NCBI RefSeq assembly: GCF_947242115.1
Contig: NC_074719.1
Location: 34,441,769-34,505,768, forward strand
Length of the DNA stretch: 64,000 bases
Reading direction: 5' to 3'
Origin: Biomphalaria glabrata
Lineage: Eukaryota; Mollusca; Gastropoda; Planorbidae
This document shows positions 57,158-64,000 of this stretch, piece by piece (position 1 is the first letter of the stretch; each line of letters opens with the position of its first letter). The notes below the pieces were generated by a model. It did no database searches. It saw nothing but the letters and a program-made list of their open reading frames with translations, and was not told the DNA's origin. The position numbers and the translations under genes were made by a program.

Positions 57158-59023
57158 ATGGATGCTATGCCTGGATGCAGTGGTGTTAGTGGTAGGCCTA
57201 AAAGATTGACGGTAGCACAAGCTACTCAATTGTTTTTAGCTTTAGAAAGTTCTAGTGATAGTGATAGTGAAGATGATTCAACATATTTGCCAGAAAATCA
57301 TGGTGTAGATGATAACATTGTGAAGAAGAAAAGAGCTAGATATGATGATACTGTGGTTGACTCAGATTCTGACAGTGATAGTGGCAGTGAAACTAACAAT
57401 GATGGGACTGGTATTATTGCTACAATTCCAGAACCAGATGATTTTAGACCTAGAACTAGTGGTAATAATGATGGGTGGCAATGGGAGAGGGTTGCTGACA
57501 ATTGTCCTGTCAGTACTGCCAATACATTTAGAATGTCCCAGCCTTCTAAAAGTGGAGTCAATTCTGAGTTAGATTTGACAAGAGATTCTACACCATTTGA
57601 TGTTTTTACCAGGCTAGTAGATGGTTGTATCATGACCTTTTTAGTTGATAGCATAAATGATTATGCTAAAATTGTGATTCAAAAACACAATCCTCCTACT
57701 GTCAGGTCCACTTTTAATAATTGGACAGACACAAATGTTGCAGAAATGTACAAGTTTCTCGCAGTTTTTATTTCGATAGGTCTACAAAACAAAAAGTCTG
57801 TCAGGGACTTTTGGTCTAATAAAGACATATATTATCAGCCATGGTTTAATACCATGTTTACAAGAGCTAGATTTGAGCTCTTGTTCTTTAGCATGATGCA
57901 TGTAGGTGAAGCGGTCTCGGTCGGTAAGGATAAAGTTGAACCCTTCGTAAAGATGATGTGTTCAAATTTTCAAAAGGCATTTTATCCTTTTGAGGAGGTT
58001 GCTATTGATGAGATGGTGATAGGATTTAAAGGCAGGTTTGGACCATTACAGTACAACCCTAGTAAGCCTGAAAAGCACCACATAAAAAATTATGGCCTGT
58101 GTGATAGCAGTACAGGTTATGTGATAAATCTTATTACTTATTATGGAAGTGACACTTCTTACTCAGACTCATCCAACAGTATTACCAGCCATGCAGTCAA
58201 AATATTTGATACCCTTCTACAACCACTTCAAAGTGGGCATCATATTTTTGCTGATAGATATTATACATCAACAGATCTCTTAGAATATCTAACTCAGAAA
58301 AGATTTTATTATACTGGGACAGTCAACTTGGCTAGGAAAAATTTCCCTGCCGAGCTCAAGAAGCAAAAGCTGCGTCACAGAGAAACTCAATTTTACAAGT
58401 CTGTGGGCAGTATAGATGCTCTTTGTGTGGCATGGCAGGATAAGAAAGCTAAGAAGCCTTGCATTATGGTGTCCACAAAATCAACCAATCGCATCATGAA
58501 TGTGCAACAGAAGCGCAGTGTTGTCGAGAAGCCAGAAATGGTTCACGACTACAATAGGATGATGAATGGTTGCGACAGGGCAGACCAAATGCTCTCTTAT
58601 TATTCTGTGCATTCTAGAAAAAGCATGAAATGGTGGAAGAAAGTCTTCTTCTGGATATTAGAAATTGCACAGATTAATGCCCTCATCATTTATAATGCCA
58701 CACAGGTTACATGTGACCAGCCTTCAAAAAAGCTTTCTTTAAAAAAATTTAAAGAAACTTTAATTGATGGTTTAGTTGATGCTGCCACTGCACTGGGTGA
58801 TGTTCCCAGACAGGTGAAAGTGAAGACTGTTAAAGCTGACAGCAAAATAGCACCTGGGCCTCATCTTGTTCATTATGAAGAGAATGATCGCCCTTGTGTC
58901 TATTGCAAGAGTCAATCACAACGGAAGCGCACTAGATTCTTTTGCTCGGGTTGCCCGTCGCAACCTCGGCTCTGTGTGAAACATTGTTTTCGTCTATACC
59001 ATGAGGATCTGGCAAAACAATAG
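57158..59023 (+). CDS. piggyBac transposase
   Basis: A 621-residue DDD transposase that cuts and pastes the surrounding element at TTAA without leaving a footprint. An acidic, Ser/Asp-rich N-terminal region (about 31-80) precedes the DDE_Tnp_1_7 core (about 145-520). Candidate catalytic residues are D284 (in AIDEMVIGFKGRFGP), D366 (in IFADRYYTS) and D473 with D476 (in MMNGCDRADQMLSYYSVHSR). The C-terminal Cys-rich domain (about 580-615) has the CxxC...CxxC pattern (CVYCKSQ, FFCSGC, LCVKHC) that binds the transposon ends. Length is typical of the family. The start ATG lies 260 bp inside the left end and the stop is followed by a long AT-rich 3' region with (TG)n. It was acquired with the element and is not a domesticated host gene as far as can be seen. 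Confidence 0.95.
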   Translation: MDAMPGCSGVSGRPKRLTVAQATQLFLALESSSDSDSEDDSTYLPENHGVDDNIVKKKRARYDDTVVDSDSDSDSGSETNNDGTGIIATIPEPDDFRPRTSGNNDGWQWERVADNCPVSTANTFRMSQPSKSGVNSELDLTRDSTPFDVFTRLVDGCIMTFLVDSINDYAKIVIQKHNPPTVRSTFNNWTDTNVAEMYKFLAVFISIGLQNKKSVRDFWSNKDIYYQPWFNTMFTRARFELLFFSMMHVGEAVSVGKDKVEPFVKMMCSNFQKAFYPFEEVAIDEMVIGFKGRFGPLQYNPSKPEKHHIKNYGLCDSSTGYVINLITYYGSDTSYSDSSNSITSHAVKIFDTLLQPLQSGHHIFADRYYTSTDLLEYLTQKRFYYTGTVNLARKNFPAELKKQKLRHRETQFYKSVGSIDALCVAWQDKKAKKPCIMVSTKSTNRIMNVQQKRSVVEKPEMVHDYNRMMNGCDRADQMLSYYSVHSRKSMKWWKKVFFWILEIAQINALIIYNATQVTCDQPSKKLSLKKFKETLIDGLVDAATALGDVPRQVKVKTVKADSKIAPGPHLVHYEENDRPCVYCKSQSQRKRTRFFCSGCPSQPRLCVKHCFRLYHEDLAKQ

Positions 59024-59936
59024 CTTTCAAGTAGTGGCAGTAGCATCAATGTAATGTAAATAAATGTATATATATGTGTGTGTGTGTGTAAAATGTAAAT
59101 ATTATTCCTATTTCACTGGATATTGTTTTTTGCCAAAAATGATTTCCAATTGGATTTACAACTCTACGCGTCTAAGGTAATATCTGTTTTATAATCTTCA
59201 CTGCATGTTTAAGTGTTGTATATCAAATTATTCAGAAATGAATCTTCTTTCTAATTAATAAAAAGTATTTAGTCAAAATGGTCAATACAAACAAAATAGA
59301 GAGTATATATTGATGTTATTGCAAAGAAAAAAAATCTGCGAAAAAAAAATGACTATGATCTAAGACATGAAATTACAAATTATTTACATGTAAGAGAATA
59401 AAGAAAGGGTAAAAAGGAATTCTTATGCATATCTATGTAGTTTGATATATAATTTATGTTGACTGTAATAATAAAGAAATTTTAAAAAATTATTTTATAA
59501 TAGATATGGAAAAAAAAAGTAGTTTAATTAAAATTAATGCGATTTAGAAAAAAAATTAAATTAAAATAAATAAGCAAGAAATTAGAAAAAAAAACTTCAT
59601 TTATGTTTATCAAAATGAATTTACTTTAAAATGAGTACAAAATATACTCTTTTCAAGCAATATTATACATATATTATGTATAACAAACCTAGACAAAAAA
59701 AATTTTTTTTACTCTTTTATTTTTTTCCTTCCTATTCAACCTGTAAAATCATCTATACAAATTAAATAAACTACAAAAATATTAAAATAGTTGTGTTGGT
59801 GATGATCTTTTCTTTAATTTGATATATAACTTTATTTATCTGTGATTTACCGTTTATGAGATAAAAAATATTTTCATCACCCTATTGTAAACAAAAACTG
59901 GTAGCCATTTTTGCCCGCATCCATTGCTATTTTAGC
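59024..59936. other. piggyBac 3' non-coding region
   Basis: Very AT-rich sequence between transposase stop and right end. It includes a (TG)7 run at about 59075 and several AATAAA signals (for example near 59395 and 59470) that could end the transposase transcript. Confidence 0.6.
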
Positions 59937-60483
59937 AACAGGCTGAAAGAGTTAAAGTAATTCTGTACGTAGTTAAGAATGGATAAAATCCATAGACGAA
60001 TTAACTTTCTAATACAAACTCTTTTAAATTTCACTTATTGTCCGCTTCGCTACCCAAACTTGGCCCCGCGAAATCCGTTTCGCATAGGGCCCAACAATGG
60101 TTAAGTACGGCCATGCTATTTACATTTATATACATAGTAGATTACTTAATATCTTTCCATGACTTCTAAGTCACAATGTTAATTCCGGCGCTGCTGTTTT
60201 GTGTTTGAAAAATGTTTGTTTGTAAAATGTTTTACAATGTTTCGAATGTTCCGTCAGAGTTAAAGATAGTTTACTTTCTAGTCCAAACCTCCCGCAGTAC
60301 AAAGGGTGATGGGAGCGGGCAGGGTTGGATAAATTTAAACGACAGTCAAGCGCTCAGGCAGCCATCCGTAGTGTGAACACTACTCTTGTGTTTTCTCGTG
60401 GACTATCCGCACAAATAAGAGAGTGATCTTTCCTTTACTTCTTGTTTAAACTTTTGAGGGAAGAAGAGAATTATATATATAGA

Positions 60484-61670
60484 TTGATAAACGCCACTAA
60501 AAAAAAATAACTTATAAATCTGGCATATACCGTTTAATTAACATATAATCTTTTTGACTCACAAAACCTTTTAAGCATCTTTTATTATGATTATTTAGCA
60601 AATGTAAATAACGTCTTTTTATTTGATTATTTCATTTATGTTTTGTTTTATTGGGTGGCGTAACCTTATGTGACTTGATATTAAGGACAGTTAAACTAAA
60701 CTGGTTATCTGATCCTATGAGGTCATACGGCTTTGAACAGCTATGAAGTTCCAGCCTATACACTATATGTGACATTTAAGTCGATACATACAAACTACAA
60801 TTAAATCAATATACATGCATGGTGTGTACATTGTCTATATCAATAATACTAATTATTCTTTCATTTTCTTTACAATGTTCAAAATTAAGTTACGATTTTA
60901 AACAATGTCACAGTGAAAAAGACATTGTCAAACAAGTACAAAAACGAAAAATTTATTAATAAGTTACTATAGTAAAAATTGGAAATTATAACAATTTAAA
61001 TGTAACTATTTATTCAATGTGATTTCAATAAAACATACAATGTTCATATTCAACTATTTTCAATGTATATTAATCACTAAACAAGCTTAAAAAAACATTT
61101 TGTATGGAAAAGAAACTTAAAATTGGACCTGGGTGGTTCAGTCAAGCAGGTAAATAGGTAGGTTTTAATATTTTTTCGAAAGATTATCGGAAACGATATA
61201 TTAACTGTCAAGAACTAAAACCTTCTCTTTATCTATAAAAAAAATAGACTTGCGAGTGTCGAAAGTGTTGCCAATATTGTTTTAGTGATAGGTAAATAAC
61301 GATTTGATACCACAGGATACGGGGGATTTATAAATGGTATTATTATTATTATTATATGCATAATATTTATATCATATGATGTATGTATTCCACTAAAGGA
61401 TATGAGAATACAGTTAAATGTGAACCTGGCCTATAAAGAATATGTTATTGAATGATTATTTGCATTTATTGTTTTGTTAAGTGCCAAACTCCCATTCCAA
61501 GCCTTAAAAACAAGAGTAAACATTTTGTTTAAAATATAAGTAGCTGGTATGGAAGAAAGTACATAATTAGAAATACACTTTTTTTTTGACTAAGCTAAAA
61601 AAAACTGTTTGCATAAATGTGTTGTATGCTAAATGTAAGTCGCCCTTGCAAAACAGTCTACCGTGTTTTT
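60484..61670. other. Intron 4 AT-rich sequence with a worn LINE-tail copy
   Basis: 61105-61230 is a third, diverged copy of the 5320/45515 LINE-tail repeat (TTTGTATGGAAAAGAAACTT, AAATTGGACCTGGGTGG). The rest shows nothing recognisable. Confidence 0.45.
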
Positions 61671-61860
61671 AGCGGCCCCCGAAAGGGGAAAAATATATAT
61701 TATGTATGATTTGTCTATCGATGTTTAATATAAGCATATACAGTGTACTATTTTTAAGCTAAAGTACAATAAGTTCTGGTTTGTATAAAGAGTAGATGTA
61801 TGTGTTCATAAATTTCAGACCATCAACTGGTCATTTGTATCATGTTTTAATAGCCAGAAA
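61671..61860 (-). mobile_element. Hairpin-end repeat (Helitron-like terminus?), copy 3
   Basis: It starts TTTTTAGCGGCCCCCGAAAG and GGGAAAAA, like copies at 4591 and 63908. The homology beyond the first 30 bases is weak. Confidence 0.45.
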
Positions 61861-61959
61861 TTGCTTCTGGTACTGGCGTAAGCTATAACAGCAATAACGA
61901 TGAGTTAATGGACACTGGCGACTTATTACCAATAACGCTATCAAATCAAGGGACTTAAT

Positions 61960-62175
61960 GCGGTAGTACGGTGGGCAGCGTGGTCTTGAGGCTAAGTACG
62001 CTTCAATTTGGCTTGTCTTGGTTACCTATGAAGGAGGCTCGAGCCTAAGGGCAGCACGGAAAACCTACTCCTAGATACCCCCTCCACCCACTGGTCTACA
62101 AATGAGATTGGACCAAAGCGCTCTGATCATGCTATAAGCATGAAAGTAGCGCTATATAAAAGTAATAATTTAATT
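61960..62175 (+). mobile_element. SINE family 2, copy 2
   Basis: The tRNA-like head has A box-like GTGGTCTTGAGGCTAAG and B box-like GGCTCGAGCC. The body contains CTGGTCTACAAATGAGATTG and the tail GCATGAAAGTAGCGCTATAT. The minus-strand copy is at 46888-47040. Pol III-type SINE, located in intron 4. Confidence 0.7.
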
Positions 62176-62516
62176 TATTTATTTATGATTCGAAGTTAAC
62201 ACTTTGGGGAAAGTAATTTAACAGTAATACGTATAAACAGTTTTGTATGATGCTACAGCATTCTGGTTATGTTCCTTATGGAATAAAAATGGTCAAAGTA
62301 TATTCATAAAAAAAAAAGAACTAAACAAATAAGGTGAACGACTTTTAGCTTTTGATTTAAAGTGACTTTTACTCCAAAATACACACTTCTGAACAGTGTA
62401 CTCTTACTATATCACAACTAGTAACTGGCTTACTTGGCTATAAAATAGTGTAACCCAGTCTTGTAATTGAGATTATCTCCAGTACAGCAAACTCGGCATA
62501 CATGTAGAGGTGTAAA

Positions 62517-62818
62517 CAAAGAGTTGAAGCTAGGTGAACGGATGCTGCGAGGGTCTAGCCAGGGCTTGTGACCTTTGACCACTGGGGTGGTAATTTGCAA
62601 AGGGGCGAAATGACTCTGGATCAGAAGAATTTTTTTTTTTGGACATTCCGATGGTCTAGAGGTTAAGTTCGCTTAGTGCGTTATAGGCGGTGGTGTCGAA
62701 TCCAGAGTCACGGGTTCGAGCCTCGGTCGGTACATTTCCTTATTTTCGTAGCACGTTCATTACTTTCTCTTTTAAAAACTTGGTCCCTGGTGCTGCTATT
62801 CATTTATGTCTAATATAT
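62517..62818. mobile_element. Inverted-repeat element with tRNA-like core, copy 2
   Basis: It matches copy 1 (39722-39998) through GGGCTTGTGACCTTTGACCA, the tRNA-like core (62645-62735) and the right arm (AAAAACTTGGTCCCTGGTGC). The left arm differs: it starts GAGTTGAAGCTAGG, complementary to sequence just outside the right arm of copy 1 (40024-40038). The family therefore probably has longer arms than either copy alone shows. An LTR-like segment begins immediately after it. Confidence 0.65.
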
Positions 62819-63611
62819 TGTTACAAATGACCAGTGACAGGAAGAGGTTAACGTGTGACCCCGACGAGATAACACAGCAGTGGGTGTTCCCTGGAATGTA
62901 CATGTATAAACAGAGACAGGATGTGACGTGTCCTTACATGTTATTCCAAAAGGTACTAGCAATGTCCAGTGACAGATAGAGGTCACAACTTGTGACCCCG
63001 GCAAGATGACACTGCAGCCAATGTTTTCTGGAATCTACATGTATAAACAAAGACAGGATGTGACGTTTCCTCACGTGTTATTCCAGAGGATACTAGCCGT
63101 GTTTGTGCAACTTTGGACAAGCGATTAGGGACTCTATATAAGCCAGAAAGTTAATGTGAAAGTCAGTCGTTTGGAGTCGTGAGTGAGTCGTCGGTACTGT
63201 TGTCTACTGTGCGAGACAGTAGAAGAGAGATGTGTACGACTCGATGCAAGTTAACTAGGGGAGAGTTAACTGGAGTGGACTACTGTCGTTAAAGTCTATA
63301 CAGCGAACTACAGCGGACTTGAGCCGTTACAGTCGATACAGTCGATGTAAGATGTGTTCTAAGATCCTCCTCCTCTTTTATATCTTTTCTTAGATTAATC
63401 TAGAACCATTACGTTTTAATACCGTTGACCCTTTTATCTTCATCTGTAGTTTTTAATGTAACCTACGTTAATTATGTTTCCCTGCTGTAGCCTTGAACTA
63501 AGTTTTGATCGTCGTCTCTCTGGCATCTAAGCGTAATAACGCGTGACCTAATTTGATATAATTAAACTGTCCTCATTTTGTGAACAATGGGGTGTCCCCA
63601 GGGATGTGACA
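62819..63611 (+). mobile_element. Probable solo LTR
   Basis: It begins TGTTACAAATGACC directly at the inverted-repeat element's end and probably ends GATGTGACA, with near-matching 4-bp flanks (ATAT, ATAA). It has an internal duplication of about 125-135 bp (62830-62960 and 62965-63095, sharing TACATGTATAAACA and GACAGGATGTGACGT). A TATA box (CTATATAAGCC, 63134) and an AATAAA at the end fit an LTR promoter and polyadenylation layout. The right border is uncertain. Confidence 0.45.
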
Positions 63612-63746
63612 ATAAACCAATGTTCAATTTGCATTAGATCTATTTAGGCGTTAATATTTAATAATATTAATTAATAAATGAATAATAATTAAAAGCTAAT
63701 TATTAAAAGCCAATATAAATCCTATAAAATGTGTTGACATTTTCAG

Positions 63747-63864
63747 GTTGGCTGACGTTGTTATTATAAATACAGTGTTTTACTGGTATAGCCAGAGGGA
63801 TGTCTGGAAACATCGTCATCACAGCAGAATTTATGGAAATACCACAGATGACGAACTGAATATG
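63747..63864 (+). CDS. GH18 chitinase-like protein, exon 5
   Basis: The acceptor is ACATTTTCAG. Its first base completes CGG (Arg) with exon 4. It reads LADVVIINTVFYWYSQRDVW and KHRHHSRIYGNTTDDELNM, ending at a weak donor (GTATTT, 63865). It lines up with the family's YLDFIxVMTYDxHGxWxxxTGHNSPLYxxxxDxxxxxxLN. The MTYD motif, whose Asp and Tyr contact the substrate, reads NTVFYW here, so this second active-site element is lost too. The exon lies 8.2 kb from exon 4. The rest of the gene is beyond the window. Confidence 0.7.
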
Positions 63865-63904
63865 GTATTTTTCTTTTATTTTTATAATAACAACTGTCTT
63901 AGCA

Positions 63905-64000
63905 TTTTTAGCGGCCCTCGAAAAGGGAAAAGACGCTATTAGTTTTGTGTGGCCTGTTCATCTGTCCGTCAGTCTGTCCCATTTAGATCTCAGAAACTAG
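63905..64000 (-). mobile_element. Hairpin-end repeat (Helitron-like terminus?), copy 4, cut by the window edge
   Basis: It begins TTTTTAGCGGCCCTCGAAAA, continues GGGAAAAGACGCTATTAG, then a TCTGTCCGTC-type tract and CATTTAGATCTCAGAAACTA. Same family as 4591-4960 and close to it over the whole visible length. It lies in the intron after exon 5. Confidence 0.6.

Larger units (their letters stand above)
56897..59951 (+). mobile_element. piggyBac transposon, whole-looking
   Basis: The ends are inverted repeats (CTCTTTCAGCCTGTT at 56897 and its complement at 59937-59951), each next to a TTAA target copy (56893-56896 and 59952-59955). The 3,055-bp element has one uninterrupted transposase gene. Two copies of the perfect palindrome GCCAGTATACTGGC lie near the left end (about 56916 and 56951). 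It sits in Helitron copy A. The paralogous copy C shows the uninterrupted sequence across the same point (27281-27304), which fixes both borders. Ends, target duplication and open frame all look intact, so it may be a recent or active copy. Confidence 0.93.
56446..60483 (-). mobile_element. Helitron-like element, copy A, split by piggyBac
   Basis: On the minus strand the 5' end is TCTATATATATAATTCTC at 60483 and the probable 3' end is CTAA at 56446-56449 followed by T. A 17-bp direct duplication (CTCACTTTCATAGGACC, 56455-56490) lies next to that end. Without the piggyBac insertion it is about 980 bp. The plus strand (56721-56892) encodes SPSERSYSRLKLMKNYMRST and LAIEYDLCREQNYYDILYDF plus ATRKA, the hAT transposase C-terminal dimerisation region. 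This suggests capture of a hAT 3' end by the Helitron family. Copy B lies three bases away, head to tail. Confidence 0.65.

Noticed and set aside
57298-57654. Minus-strand frame inside the piggyBac transposase
   Set aside because: Shadow of the Ser/Asp-rich coding strand.

Overview
The window looks like a gene-poor, AT-rich piece of a heterobranch gastropod (snail-type) genome. That reading rests on the split exons with GT/GC-AG borders, the mix of LINE, tRNA-SINE, Helitron, hAT, piggyBac and Ty3/Gypsy-type repeats, and my recollection of similar repeats in molluscs. The species was not determined. Protein-coding content is small: the last exon of a single-pass membrane protein (24704-25790), and a five-exon stretch of a secreted glycoside hydrolase family 18 (chitinase-like) gene from 44049 to 63864 that runs off the right edge. 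The only other long open frames belong to mobile elements: a piggyBac transposase (57158-59023) and a gag-protease polyprotein between two LTRs (36973-39204).

Layout. 1-4332 is a 37-bp tandem array that ends inside a tRNA-derived SINE; its monomer appears to be the SINE's own 5' junction. 4333-8560 is a graveyard of SINE and LINE pieces, mostly on the minus strand. 8566-9430, 12289-15308 and 18642-19642 are three more minisatellites (about 30, 13 and 26 bp), with a LINE RT remnant (16280-17680) between. 19885-24700 holds dispersed repeats and unassigned sequence. 24704-25962 is the membrane-protein exon and a degraded continuation of its tail. 26480-28570 has a Helitron-like element between two convergent LINE 3' ends. 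30501-31410 is a 74-bp minisatellite, 33119-34644 a hAT element with an 8-bp target duplication, and 35585-35890 an 11-bp minisatellite. 36608-40010 is a terminal-inverted-repeat element with a tRNA-like core, whose left arm is interrupted by a young LTR retroelement. 41110-42900 carries a Helitron-like end and a LINE tail split by a solo LTR. 43157-43643 is a 50-bp minisatellite.

From 44049 on, the GH18-like gene's introns are packed with insertions: an RNase H-bearing LINE (intron 1); LINE, LTR and SINE pieces (intron 2); a GATA microsatellite, a 32-bp minisatellite and an LTR (intron 3); and, in the 8.2-kb intron 4, two Helitron-like elements, one split by a whole-looking 3.05-kb piggyBac, plus a second tRNA-core element and an LTR-like segment. 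The GH18 exons join in frame across four introns but lack the DxxDxDxE catalytic motif and contain one in-frame stop. The product would be a non-catalytic, lectin-like GH18 protein, or the gene may be decaying.

Minisatellite arrays with units of 11-74 bp cover about 11 kb (roughly 17%) of the window. All family assignments come from reading motifs and comparing repeats within the window; no database search was possible.
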